Of a stretch of DNA of 64,000 nt, positions 43,965 through 52,374 are shown piece by piece. The position numbers and the translations under genes are program-made. A model generated the notes under the pieces. It saw only the letters and a list, made by a program, of their open reading frames with translations, ran no database searches and had not been told where the DNA came from. Source of the stretch: Mesorhizobium loti (GTDB lineage Bacteria > Pseudomonadota > Alphaproteobacteria > Rhizobiales > Rhizobiaceae); contig NZ_PJRO01000001.1 of NCBI RefSeq assembly GCF_002858745.1, positions 434,001 to 498,000 of the forward strand, read 5' to 3'. Positions within the stretch are counted from its first letter, which is position 1. Each line of letters begins with the position of its first letter.

Positions 43965-44966
43965 TCAGTTGGCGAGGATTTTGGCCAGCAGCGGCCGGCG
44001 GATATTGGCGCCGCTGAGGACGAGACCAACCTTCTTGCCTCGCATCTTTTCGCGCTCGCCAAGCAAGGCCGCGAGGCCGATCGCGCCCGCGCCTTCCGCC
44101 ATATTGTGTGTGTCCTCGTGGAAGGCGCGTATCGCCTCCTCGATGGCCTCATCGCTCACTTCAACGATGCGCTCGGCGCCCTTGCAGATGATGGCGACCG
44201 GCTCGGGTTTCGGGATCCGGACAGCCACACCGTCAGCGAACGTGTTGGCGCTGTTGGTCGTGACCACCTGACCCGCCCTGAACGAGAGTGAATGCGCGGC
44301 GGCATTTTCGGAAACGACCCCAACGATCCTGGTCTTGAGGCCGAGCAGGTTGCGGGTGCGGATCATGCCGCAAATCCCCGAGCCCATGCCAATGGGGACA
44401 TAGACGGTATCGAGGTCCGGCACGGAATTGAACAGTTCGAACGAATAGGTGGCGACGCCCCGCATCAATTCGGGCAGGAATGGCTCGACGAGGAACAGGC
44501 CGCGCTCCCTGGCAATATTGAGAGAGATGTCATAGGCGGCGCTATAGTCGTGCCCCGCTTCTATGAGATCCACCCCCATGGCTTTCAGGGCCTTGTTCTT
44601 CTCGGGATTGTTGTTCTCCGGAACGACAATGGTGACGTCGAAGCCAGCCTGCCGGCCGGCGAAAGCCTGGCTCAATCCATGATTGCCCACAGTCGCGGTA
44701 ATGATACCCTTCGGCACGTCGCCATACACACCCTTCTTGAGCGCATCGGCGAGAACCAGGCCACCGCGCACCTTGAAGGCGCTGGTCGGCAAATGGTTCT
44801 CATGCTTGACCCAAACCATGTGCGCACCGCTTCTCTCCGCAAGGAGCGGCCAGGCGATCTGCGGTGTCGCCGGAAGCGCCTTTCGGACGACACGCGTGGC
44901 ATCCTCCAACTGGGTCAGGGAGAAGAGGAAAGGATCGACATTTACCGACGATACGAGCGTGGACAT
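43965..44966 (-). CDS. Threonine-dehydratase-like PLP enzyme
   Basis: 333 residues, fold-type II PLP enzyme. K65 in SAFKVRGGL is the Schiff-base Lys; the glycine loop IGMGSGICG holds the phosphate. No ACT regulatory domain follows, unlike biosynthetic IlvA, so it is a catabolic ammonia-lyase. Threonine, serine, 3-hydroxyaspartate or, as in EutB, hydroxyectoine-derived substrates are all possible. With RidA and a FAD oxidase after it, it forms an amino-acid degradation unit, divergent from the LysR gene. Confidence 0.88.
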   Translation of the reverse strand: MSTLVSSVNVDPFLFSLTQLEDATRVVRKALPATPQIAWPLLAERSGAHMVWVKHENHLPTSAFKVRGGLVLADALKKGVYGDVPKGIITATVGNHGLSQAFAGRQAGFDVTIVVPENNNPEKNKALKAMGVDLIEAGHDYSAAYDISLNIARERGLFLVEPFLPELMRGVATYSFELFNSVPDLDTVYVPIGMGSGICGMIRTRNLLGLKTRIVGVVSENAAAHSLSFRAGQVVTTNSANTFADGVAVRIPKPEPVAIICKGAERIVEVSDEAIEEAIRAFHEDTHNMAEGAGAIGLAALLGEREKMRGKKVGLVLSGANIRRPLLAKILAN

Positions 44967-44970
44967 GGAG

Positions 44971-45081
44971 AGATCACTCCGAATGGGTTGGGTGCGCTAG
45001 TCCGAGATCGGCTTGCAACACCCCGAAACTGTCTCTTGAAAGATCATTCGAGGAAATCAATAAAAGGGGGATAGATCATTC
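44971..45081. promoter_or_regulatory. Three AGATCA(T/C)TC repeats in the divergent LysR/dehydratase promoter region
   Basis: AGATCACTC at 44971, AGATCATTC at 45041 and AGATCATTC at 45073. The last two are 32 bases apart (three helical turns), and the outer one is 70 bases away. They are candidate binding sites for the LysR regulator. Confidence 0.5.
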
Positions 45082-45096
45082 CAAGACGGAATAAGC

Positions 45097-45990
45097 ATGC
45101 AGATTCCCAGACGCCTCCTTCCGCCGACCCACGAGCTTCATGCCTTCGAATCCGCTGCGCGAACCGGGAGCATTTCCAATGCGGCGCGCGAACTCAGCCT
45201 CACCCAGAGCGCGGTCAGCCGTCAGATCAAGACTCTTGAGGAACGGCTGGGGCTCGAGCTTTTCGTGCGCGAGAAACAGAGCATCCGATTGACGCTGGCG
45301 GGGCAAAGCTACGCGCGCGACATACGCGAAGCCCTGCGCCGCGTCAGCACGGCCTCGTTGAACATTCGGGCCAACCCGCTCGGCGGCACTCTCAATCTGG
45401 GCATCTTGCCGACATTCGGCACCCGATGGCTTGCCGACCGGCTGCAGCGCTTCGTGGCACGTTATCCAGGCATCAATATCAACTTCTTCACCCGGTCCAC
45501 CCCGTTCGACTTCAATCTGGATTCGATCGATGCCGCCATTCATTTCGGCAAGGCCGAATGGCCGGGCGCCACGATGTCACCCTTGTTCGGGGAAAGCGTC
45601 CTGCCGGTTGGATCACCCGGTCTTCTGGCACGGCATGAATTTCGGGAGCCGCAGGATATTCGCAAGGCACCTCTCCTGATCCTGCTTTCCCGGCCAGACG
45701 CGTGGGAGCGCTGGCTCGAGGGTCAGGGAACTGAGCCGGAAGGCATCCACGGCATGATGTTCGACCTGTTCGAGATGCTGATCCGCGCGGCGCGCAACGG
45801 GCTTGGGCTCGCTCTGGTGCCAACCTTCCTCATCGAGGAAGAGCTTGCCGCAGGACAATTGATGCCAGCATTGCCTGAGGCCGTGCTGAGCAAGGATCGA
45901 TATTATTTCACGCATCCATCGGAGCGCGGCAGCTACGCACCGCTCGTGGCGTTTCGGAATTGGCTGCTTGAGGAAGTTGAAGGCGAATGA
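45097..45990 (+). CDS. LysR family transcriptional regulator (GcvA-like)
   Basis: 297 residues. The winged helix at residues about 8-65 contains FESAARTGSISNAARELSLTQSAVSRQIK, and PPTHELHAFESAARTGS is close to GcvA-type regulators. The effector domain follows, with LGILPTFGTRWLADRL. It is divergent from the dehydratase, RidA and oxidase genes, a standard layout for a LysR activator of an adjacent catabolic operon. The inducer is presumably the amino acid degraded. Confidence 0.92.
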   Translation: MQIPRRLLPPTHELHAFESAARTGSISNAARELSLTQSAVSRQIKTLEERLGLELFVREKQSIRLTLAGQSYARDIREALRRVSTASLNIRANPLGGTLNLGILPTFGTRWLADRLQRFVARYPGININFFTRSTPFDFNLDSIDAAIHFGKAEWPGATMSPLFGESVLPVGSPGLLARHEFREPQDIRKAPLLILLSRPDAWERWLEGQGTEPEGIHGMMFDLFEMLIRAARNGLGLALVPTFLIEEELAAGQLMPALPEAVLSKDRYYFTHPSERGSYAPLVAFRNWLLEEVEGE

Positions 45991-46008
45991 TCGAATAACA
46001 ACGGCATA

Positions 46009-46293
46009 TCAGCGCACCGGTTTGGCGCGTATTGCGATCCGCCGGATCGGGACATTGACCTTGATGCTGCGAACGCCCGGAAGGCGACTGAGGATGCTTT
46101 CGCGGAGAGCTTCGTACTGGTCGATATTCGATGCGTCGATTTTCAGGTGGTAGTCGGCATTGCCGATAATCGGGAAGCACTCCAGGACTTGGGGATGCAT
46201 CCGCACGGCACGCTCGAAGCGCTCGATGGATTCGGCAGTCTGCTTCGCCAGGATGATATGGACAAACATCTGCGAAGCCGCCTTGTGTCGAGA
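46009..46293 (-). pseudogene. Truncated Lrp/AsnC regulator, effector (RAM) domain only
   Basis: Only the C-terminal part of an Lrp-type regulator is present: MFVHIILAKQTAESIERFER, then VLECFPIIGNADYHLKI and LPGVRSIKVNVPIRR. A stop at 46294-46296 lies in frame eight codons before the first Met, and no helix-turn-helix sequence is found upstream in any frame. The N-terminal DNA-binding half has therefore been lost. A free-standing RAM-domain protein is possible, but the start lies at the first strand of the domain and no clear ribosome site exists. Confidence 0.7.
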
Positions 46294-46657
46294 TCAGGTT
46301 TCTTGCCCAACCGCACAACCGGCGATAGTGCTGCCGCATGCCGGCACCATCGACGTTTCGCGAGAGGTGAGGATGTGAACTGATTTCCAGCAAGCCTGGG
46401 GCCTGCTGAGATGAACCCAGTATTTGCTTGTGCAACCGTTGCGCAAAGCAATCATTTGGAAACAGGTCATTCGGCCCCCGAATAACTCAGATGTCACCGC
46501 GGTTAAAACCGAGTTGTTCTTGACGACGAGATCCGGCCAGGCGCGGGATATGCTCCCGCGAAGCGCTTCGCCACGCTTTTGAAGACATATGCGATAGACT
46601 GTGTCGATTCCCGATGGCCAACCCCTGGCAACAGCATATGGCACAAACGAGAAACCG
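46294..46657. other. Intergenic stretch between the Lrp remnant and the FMN reductase gene
   Basis: No intact gene is seen. A CGCGGGA/TCCCGCG hairpin (46542-46560) abuts a 14-base palindrome GCGAAGCGCTTCGC (46558-46571). The left part might be decayed Lrp coding sequence, but it cannot be read as such. Confidence 0.5.
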
Positions 46658-47212
46658 ATGAATATCCTTGCCATCTGCGGCAGTCTGCGCGCGCGCTCCA
46701 CAAACCTGGCCGTGCTGGAAGCGGCAAAACTGCTGGCACCCGCCGATATGCAGATCACCATCTTCGGTGGGCTGGCGGCCTTGCCCCATTTCAACCCCGA
46801 CCTCGACACGGAAGATCCGCCCGAGACAGTGCGGTCGCTGCGCGAAGCAATCGGCCGGGCCGACGGCCTCATCATCTGCAGCCCTGAATATGCGCGTGGT
46901 GTCGCCGGCGTCACAAAAAATGCGCTCGACTGGCTGGTCTCGAGTTTCGAATTTCCAGCCAAACCCATCGCCGTCATCAACGCCTCGCAACGATCAACAC
47001 ATGCCGACGCGGCCTTGCGGCTGACACTGGAAACGATGTCGGCACGGCTGATCAAAGAAGCCTCGATCACCATGCCGTTGCTCGGACGAGGCCTCGACGC
47101 CGCAGGCATCGCAGCAGATGAAGAGCTGTCCACCCAGTTGAGACAAGCGCTTGCGCAGGTACAACATGTCGTCGCCGCGCCCACAGATGCTCCCCGGCAC
47201 TCCCCGATCTGA
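46658..47212 (+). CDS. NADPH-dependent FMN reductase family protein
   Basis: 184 residues. The ATG at 46658 gives the flavodoxin-like N-terminus MNILAICGSLRARSTN with the FMN phosphate loop. SPEYARGVAGVTKNALDWL is the family signature between strand 3 and helix 3. Members reduce flavins, quinones or chromate with NADPH. An earlier start at 46601 would add 19 residues without domain features. It appears to be a single gene. Confidence 0.88.
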   Translation: MNILAICGSLRARSTNLAVLEAAKLLAPADMQITIFGGLAALPHFNPDLDTEDPPETVRSLREAIGRADGLIICSPEYARGVAGVTKNALDWLVSSFEFPAKPIAVINASQRSTHADAALRLTLETMSARLIKEASITMPLLGRGLDAAGIAADEELSTQLRQALAQVQHVVAAPTDAPRHSPI

Positions 47213-47319
47213 TCATCAAATGCCGGACCAAGCGGCAGGCATACCATCGGCGCGTAGCTTGAATGAGGTCACCCTCGGACTGTCTCAGGCGGAGCGTTAG
47301 CCAGCGATGGCCGCTGCAA

Positions 47320-48480
47320 TCAACTGGCCAGTTTTCGCCGATAGCCAGCAGCGCTTTCGAAATCGAAGAACTGCTGGATGGCAAGCGCGGATGCTCCGCG
47401 CGACCAGACATTGTTGTCCCAGTCCACTTCCAACGGCGGTGGCGCTCCGAAGGAATTTTCCTTTACCGCCGTAGCGAGAGGATCAATCAGTGCCTTGCCA
47501 AAACGGATCGCCTCGCCGCCGACGATCACGACCTCGGGATCGACAAGATCGATCATGCTCACCAGCCGCTCGCCGATCTCGCGACCGACCTTGCCGAGAT
47601 AGGTCACCGCAAGCGGGTCGCCATTGGCGGCAGCGTCCTGCAAGTCGTTCCCCGGCTTTTCGCCCCGCAACTCCTGCCATCCCCGTACGATCCCCGGTTC
47701 CGAAAGACGCTGGTTCCAACTCAGCCGGTCATTCGTTGCCCGACTGTCTTTGTCGCGACCCAGGAAGCCGATCTCACCGGCGGCAAAGCGCGCCCCGCGA
47801 TGAATCTGGCCATTGAAGATCAACGCAGCCCCGACACCGGTGCTTATGACAAGCACCAGAGTGGACCCACGAGTACGCCCATATCCGAACAGTTGCTGGG
47901 CAATCGCAAAAGCATTGACGTCGTTTTCCACCCAGACCGGGACGTTGATCCGTGCCGCGATCAACTCAGCAACGGGCACATTGGCCCAGCCGAAGTCGTG
48001 AAATTCAAGGCAAAGCCCGCGATTCACATCGATAAGCCCCGGCATTGCAACCCCGATGCCCACAAGCTTGCGCGAATTCTCCTTTTGCAACAGCGCTGCC
48101 ACTCCAGTCTCCACTGCGACGGCAACCGCTTCAGGATCATGGCTGGAGAACGGAACCTCGCATGTCCCGATCGGTCGTGTGGACAGATCTGTCAGCGTGC
48201 CCTCCACCCTGTCGGGCATAAGCTTGAAGCCGATCGACCAGCGTTGCGGATAGTCGATGGTGAGGGGAATGGGCTTACGCCCACCGGTGCTTTGCATCCC
48301 CTTCCCTTCAACGAGCATGCCTTCGTTGATGAGCTCTGCGGTGACCCCTGTGACTGCCGCGGGGCTTAGCCCTGTCATGGCCGCGATCTCGACGCGGCTA
48401 AGCCCGCCTTCACGGCGCAGGCAGTTGAGAACCAGCCGCCTGTTCAGCGCGCGCGTCGTGCTTTGATCGCCCTTGATCAT
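47320..48480 (-). CDS. ROK family transcriptional regulator (NagC/XylR-like)
   Basis: 386 residues. The N-terminal helix-turn-helix (LRREGGLSRVEIAAMTGLSPAA) is followed by a ROK sugar-kinase-like domain with VLVISTGVGAALIFNGQIHR-GARFAAGEIG. The zinc motif CxCGxxGC normally seen after that point is absent; the sequence there is GRDKDSRATNDRL. ROK repressors bind sugars or their phosphates. No sugar genes adjoin it, so its target may be itself or distant. An A/T-rich inverted repeat lies at its 5' side. Confidence 0.9.
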   Translation of the reverse strand: MIKGDQSTTRALNRRLVLNCLRREGGLSRVEIAAMTGLSPAAVTGVTAELINEGMLVEGKGMQSTGGRKPIPLTIDYPQRWSIGFKLMPDRVEGTLTDLSTRPIGTCEVPFSSHDPEAVAVAVETGVAALLQKENSRKLVGIGVAMPGLIDVNRGLCLEFHDFGWANVPVAELIAARINVPVWVENDVNAFAIAQQLFGYGRTRGSTLVLVISTGVGAALIFNGQIHRGARFAAGEIGFLGRDKDSRATNDRLSWNQRLSEPGIVRGWQELRGEKPGNDLQDAAANGDPLAVTYLGKVGREIGERLVSMIDLVDPEVVIVGGEAIRFGKALIDPLATAVKENSFGAPPPLEVDWDNNVWSRGASALAIQQFFDFESAAGYRRKLAS

Positions 48481-48482
48481 AT

Positions 48483-48499
48483 TTAATTCAGTAAATTAA
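48483..48499. promoter_or_regulatory. TTAATT-5-AATTAA inverted repeat at the ROK gene start
   Basis: Six-base arms with five bases between (CAGTA), only three bases upstream of the ROK start codon. It could be an autoregulatory operator. Confidence 0.4.
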
Positions 48500-48679
48500 T
48501 GTCGCTATTTTGCGCATATTGCGCCACAGTCGTGAGCAGATCAAGCTCCCATAAATTGCAACTTTAGGATCGACCATTCAGAGCTAGTCTGGTCAAGTGC
48601 ACAGGGGTTATCGCAAAGAATTGCCCCCATTTGTCATGTGGCCGACAAAATCGGTCGTGTGGAATTGACCTCTCAAAAC

Positions 48680-48717
48680 TTGGCCCATTCTCCGTTTTGA
48701 ACGGGAGAACGGGCCAA
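48680..48717 (-). terminator. Terminator downstream of the Liv-type binding protein gene
   Basis: TTGGCCCATTCTCCGTT pairs with AACGGGAGAACGGGCCAA over about 16 positions with one bulge and a G-U-type mismatch, 26 bases past the stop of the leftward gene. The leftward strand then reads AAGTTTTGAG, a short U-tract. Confidence 0.75.
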
Positions 48718-48742
48718 TAGCTTCCCTGATAAATCGCCGATT

Positions 48743-50008
48743 CTATTTCTGAATTTCGGCCTTGGTCTTGGCTACCTCATCGGCACTCATCTCACCAACC
48801 GTCTCGACCTTGCCGTCCTTGACCTTCCAGAGTCGGAATGGGCCGGTGATGTCACCATACTGATCAAAGGAAACCGGACCGATGACGCCTTCATATTTTA
48901 CCGGCTTGCCTTCCTTGATCAGCGCGAGTGCCTTGGCGAATTCCTCCTTGCCGGCATGGATAGGCTCGCCCTTGGCCGAGACCACTTCCGGGATCGCCAC
49001 CTTGATCGCGGCTGCGTCGCCCTTGCCGGCCTTGGCAATGGCCAACGCCACGATCGCACCTGCGTCGTAGGAGCGGTCGGCGGCAGGGGCATCCGGCTTG
49101 ATGCCGCCGGAGAAAGCTTCGTAGGCGCCGTAGAAATAGTCCGTCGACGCTGTCTTGCTCGTGCCCGACGAGGTGCCATAGGCTTCGTTCAGATATTGCG
49201 CGCCGACCGCATCGACGAACTCGGCCGAATTCATACCGTCGTTGAGCAGGAACTTCTGCGCACCACCGCCGGAAATCCATGCACGTGCGATCGTTGCGCC
49301 GTCGACCGGATAGCTGACCAGATAGAGCGCCTCCGGTTCGCCGGTCATCGCCGCGCTCGCCTCGGCGGAATAACTTGCCTGCTTTTCGTTGTAGGGAGTC
49401 GTCGAGGTGATGGTGCCGCCTAGCTTCTTGTAGGCATCGGCGAATTCCTTGACCATGTTGACGCCGAAGTCGTTGTTGACATGGATGATGGCGAGCTTCT
49501 TCAAGCCCTGGTCGATAGCGTATTTGGCCGCAGCGGTGCCTTGCAGCGCATCCGAGGTGATGGTGCGGAAAAAGACTCCGTTGGTCTTGCCGTCCTTGCC
49601 GAGCGCGGTCAGCGTCGGCGAGGATGAGGCTGGCGAAACCTGCACGATGCCTGCAGGCGCCGTCACCGAGGTCAGGATCGGGATCGATACCGACGATATG
49701 ATGCCGCCGATGATGACCGGCACCTTCTTGATGTTGACCAACTGGGTTGCCTGATCGACGGCGACATTGCCCTGGCTCTGACTGTCACGCGTGTCGGTGA
49801 CGAGCTTGCAGCCGCCGACGCCGCCGGCCTCATTGAAGTCACGGAAGGCCATTTCGACGGATTTGGCACCGGCCTGTCCATACTCGCCGGCAGGACCGGT
49901 CAGTTCCATGACCAGTCCGACGGTGATGTCGCAATCGGCGGCGGGCGACGGCGCGGCCGAAGCAGCCAATGCCGCCAGCATGGTGGTGGCGAAAAGATAT
50001 TTCTTCAT
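48743..50008 (-). CDS. Liv-type ABC transporter substrate-binding protein
   Basis: 421 residues. AGGGGAAG five bases before the ATG sets the start. Signal peptide: KKYLFATTMLAALAASAAPSPA, then the family-typical DITVGLVMELTGPAGEYGQAG. GVKVIIGG-like PVIIGGIISSVSIPILT and QTYSAEASAAMTGEPEALYL patterns belong to the LivJ/amide-binding branch. Its transporter genes are in the divergent operon at 52.4 kb. The ligand may be an amino acid, an amide or another small polar compound. Confidence 0.9.
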   Translation of the reverse strand: MKKYLFATTMLAALAASAAPSPAADCDITVGLVMELTGPAGEYGQAGAKSVEMAFRDFNEAGGVGGCKLVTDTRDSQSQGNVAVDQATQLVNIKKVPVIIGGIISSVSIPILTSVTAPAGIVQVSPASSSPTLTALGKDGKTNGVFFRTITSDALQGTAAAKYAIDQGLKKLAIIHVNNDFGVNMVKEFADAYKKLGGTITSTTPYNEKQASYSAEASAAMTGEPEALYLVSYPVDGATIARAWISGGGAQKFLLNDGMNSAEFVDAVGAQYLNEAYGTSSGTSKTASTDYFYGAYEAFSGGIKPDAPAADRSYDAGAIVALAIAKAGKGDAAAIKVAIPEVVSAKGEPIHAGKEEFAKALALIKEGKPVKYEGVIGPVSFDQYGDITGPFRLWKVKDGKVETVGEMSADEVAKTKAEIQK

Positions 50009-50084
50009 GTCACTTCCCCTTTTGTTATGGTCGTGCTCCCGACACGGCCTTGCTTGGTCTGCGAACTGATTTGGCTGCCTTCGA

Positions 50085-51134
50085 TCAGGCAGCTCCCTTG
50101 TTGAGGTTGTATTTCATGATCGCGCCGTGACGGCCGTGGCGGTCGCGCTCGAGTGTGTAGACATCGCCTTCGATATCGTGTGCCTCAGCCAGAACGACAG
50201 CAATCTGCTTCTGATCCTGCTCGGTCAGGCCGATGTCCGAAATGGCGAGGTTCGAGGCCAGATGTGCGCGGCTGCGTGCGCCGACGACGACAGCGGCGAC
50301 GGCAGGGCGCGACAGCATGGCGGCACTGGCAATGGTGGCTATGTCGACAGCATGACGGTCCGCCACAGCACGCAGGGTCCGCAACAGTTCCTGGAACAGA
50401 TCCCAGCCGCCGAAGTCGTCGATGATCAGTTTGTACTTGACCAGCGACCGATTCTCATAAGGTTCGACAGGTTCAGCCGCACCGAGCCAGCGGTCGCCGA
50501 GGAAGCCACCGGCAACGGTTCCATAACACAAAAACGCAATGCCCTTTTTCGCGGCAAGTGCAGCCATGCGCCTTGCCGGCCGCATATCGAGCAGCGAATA
50601 TTGCACTTGCATGGAGGTCAGCGGCACACCGGCCCCGACGATTGCAGCGACATGATCGGTGTCGAAATTGGTACCACCGATCCTGTCGATTTTGCCAGCT
50701 CGTCTCAGTTCCTCCAGCCAGCACGCGGTTTCCAGCCAGTTTGGTGCTTCGTAATCCCACCAGTGGAACTGCACGAGATCAAGGCGGTCGAGATTGAGCC
50801 GCCGCAAGGACTGGTCGATGACGCTCTCGACATAGCCCTTGGTGATGCGCGGCAAGACGTCGAGATCAGGCACGAATTTGGTGTGCACCTTGATGCGGTC
50901 GAGCCCCTCTTGCCCACGCTCATCCCGGTAACGCAGCCGGAAACGGCCGATCAGTTCCTCGACGCCTGTGTAGATGTCGGCGCAATCGAACGTGGTGATG
51001 CCGGCGTCGGCAAAAGCGATCATGTCGGCGATGGGATCATCGCTCGATGCTGCGCCATGGCCGCTGGCCATCTGCCAGCCGCCGCGGATGACCCGCGAAA
51101 TCTCGTAGTCCGATGCCAGTCTGCTTCTCTGCAT
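50085..51134 (-). CDS. Aldo/keto reductase (first of a related pair)
   Basis: 349 residues, TIM-barrel AKR. The catalytic tetrad is D50 and Y55 (FDCADIY), K86 (VHTKF) and H124 (VQFHWW). YGTVAGGFLGDRWLGAAEP and the VVGARSRAHLASNL cofactor loop follow. It shares distinctive stretches (QFHWW, YGT-GGFL-D-WLGAAEP) with the AKR domain at 55.8 kb, so the two are paralogs. It is downstream of the TIGR04076 gene by 10 bp and upstream of the binding-protein gene by 76 bp, in one leftward run. It reduces a carbonyl or oxidises an alcohol of the imported compound. Confidence 0.92.
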   Translation of the reverse strand: MQRSRLASDYEISRVIRGGWQMASGHGAASSDDPIADMIAFADAGITTFDCADIYTGVEELIGRFRLRYRDERGQEGLDRIKVHTKFVPDLDVLPRITKGYVESVIDQSLRRLNLDRLDLVQFHWWDYEAPNWLETACWLEELRRAGKIDRIGGTNFDTDHVAAIVGAGVPLTSMQVQYSLLDMRPARRMAALAAKKGIAFLCYGTVAGGFLGDRWLGAAEPVEPYENRSLVKYKLIIDDFGGWDLFQELLRTLRAVADRHAVDIATIASAAMLSRPAVAAVVVGARSRAHLASNLAISDIGLTEQDQKQIAVVLAEAHDIEGDVYTLERDRHGRHGAIMKYNLNKGAA

Positions 51135-51144
51135 GCTTGTCGTC

Positions 51145-51495
51145 TCAATCGTCGTTCAGCGGCACGGCCGTCGTTTCGGCATGGCTGAAGCGGCGCAAGC
51201 CGGTTCGGGTGATGCGGAAACGCGAGCTGCAATTGGGGTCGGGACAAGCGACTTCGGCATCCGTCGTCATCCAGTCGTTCTTGTGGGTCGGTCGTTGCTT
51301 GGCCGGCAGCAGCGGCAGCAGCGCTGCCAGCGAATAGATCGAGAAGCCCTGCCCTGCCGGCAGATGCAGCATCTCGCCACGCATCTCGAAATAGTCACCA
51401 ACCCTGGCGCCACAATAGATCGCCCCACCCTCCGGCGCGGTCACTTCGACGCGCAGATCGTAGAGCTCGAAGGAATCGTCTTGCCGATCAGCCAT
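51145..51495 (-). CDS. TIGR04076 family protein
   Basis: 116 residues from the ATG at 51495, overlapping the GntR stop by eight bases. The sequence YDLRVEVTAPEGGAIYCGAR-VGDYFEMRG and the Cys-rich tail CPDPNCSSRF fit the TIGR04076 description, a small family of unknown function. No signal peptide. It sits between the GntR regulator and the first AKR gene in the leftward run, which suggests a part in the same pathway, possibly as a small redox or metal-binding partner; this is inference. Confidence 0.75.
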   Translation of the reverse strand: MADRQDDSFELYDLRVEVTAPEGGAIYCGARVGDYFEMRGEMLHLPAGQGFSIYSLAALLPLLPAKQRPTHKNDWMTTDAEVACPDPNCSSRFRITRTGLRRFSHAETTAVPLNDD

Positions 51496-52204
51496 GCCGC
51501 AACTCACGATCATCTGTCTCTTCGACAGCAAGGCGACCACGGATCAGATTGAACGAACGCGTGATATCATCGGTCAGCGCCTTGACCGAGCCGGGGACAT
51601 CACGGCGCTCCAGGGCTTCGATCAGCGCCCAATGATGATGGGTAGCTGGAATGTCGCGGTTCTCGTCGTGAATCTGGGCCGCCTTGCGCACATAGGGACC
51701 AGATTGCAGCCACAGACTTTCCACGATGGGGATCAGCACCGCCGAGCCGGCAGCCCGATAGATATAGAAATGGAAGGCGTGGTTGAGTTCAGAGGTCTTG
51801 TGCGCCTTGTCGCTGTCGTTGCTGGCGAAGGCCTCCTCGCAGGCGGTGGTCAATTGCCTGAGCTCGACAAAATCGGCTGCGGCGAGATTGGGCAAGGCAA
51901 GTGCCGTGATCTGCCCTTCGATGAGGCAGCGCGCACGAGCAAGATCTTCCAGTCTCTCGCGAGAAATCAGCGGCACGCGAACGGATCGGTTCGGCAGTGC
52001 TTCCAGCGCCTGTTCGGAAACCAGGCGGCCGAGCGCCTCGCGCACCGGCATAGTGCTGGTCTCCAGCGTTTCGGCCAGGTCGACGATGCGCATGATCTCA
52101 CCCGCATCGAACATGCCGTGGATCAGCGAGCGGCGCAGTTCGGCATAGACACGGTCGTGCAACGTCTCGCGCACGACCGGAGAAAGCGAGCCGCGCCGGC
52201 TCAT
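51488..52204 (-). CDS. GntR family transcriptional regulator, FCD subfamily
   Basis: 238 residues from the ATG at 52204 (GGGAG seven bases upstream). The winged helix contains LIHGMFDAGEIMRIVDLAET-LETSTMPVREALGRL and the FCD domain has NHAFHFYIYRAAG and HHWALIEALERRDVPG. It begins the leftward run and is divergent from the livG operon; a GTTTGATCAAAC palindrome at 52334-52345 lies between them. It most likely governs both arms. Confidence 0.92.
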   Translation of the reverse strand: MSRRGSLSPVVRETLHDRVYAELRRSLIHGMFDAGEIMRIVDLAETLETSTMPVREALGRLVSEQALEALPNRSVRVPLISRERLEDLARARCLIEGQITALALPNLAAADFVELRQLTTACEEAFASNDSDKAHKTSELNHAFHFYIYRAAGSAVLIPIVESLWLQSGPYVRKAAQIHDENRDIPATHHHWALIEALERRDVPGSVKALTDDITRSFNLIRGRLAVEETDDRELRHG

Positions 52205-52333
52205 GCCGCGGCTCCCACGCGACGGCTCAGGCAAATTCCACGGATTTCGCGATCAGGCATTTCGTCCACCATTCGAAGCCGGACACCTCAAGCCATTGCT
52301 CATTTTCGTAGTTGCAATTCGGCTCGATGTAAA

Positions 52334-52345
52334 GTTTGATCAAAC
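52334..52345. promoter_or_regulatory. GTTTGATCAAAC palindrome in the divergent promoter region
   Basis: Perfect 12-base palindrome 30 bases before the livG-like ATG. It is a candidate operator for the GntR regulator; a second GATCA is nearby at 52351. Confidence 0.5.
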
Positions 52346-52374
52346 ATCACAGATCAAAAAATCGATCGGCCACA

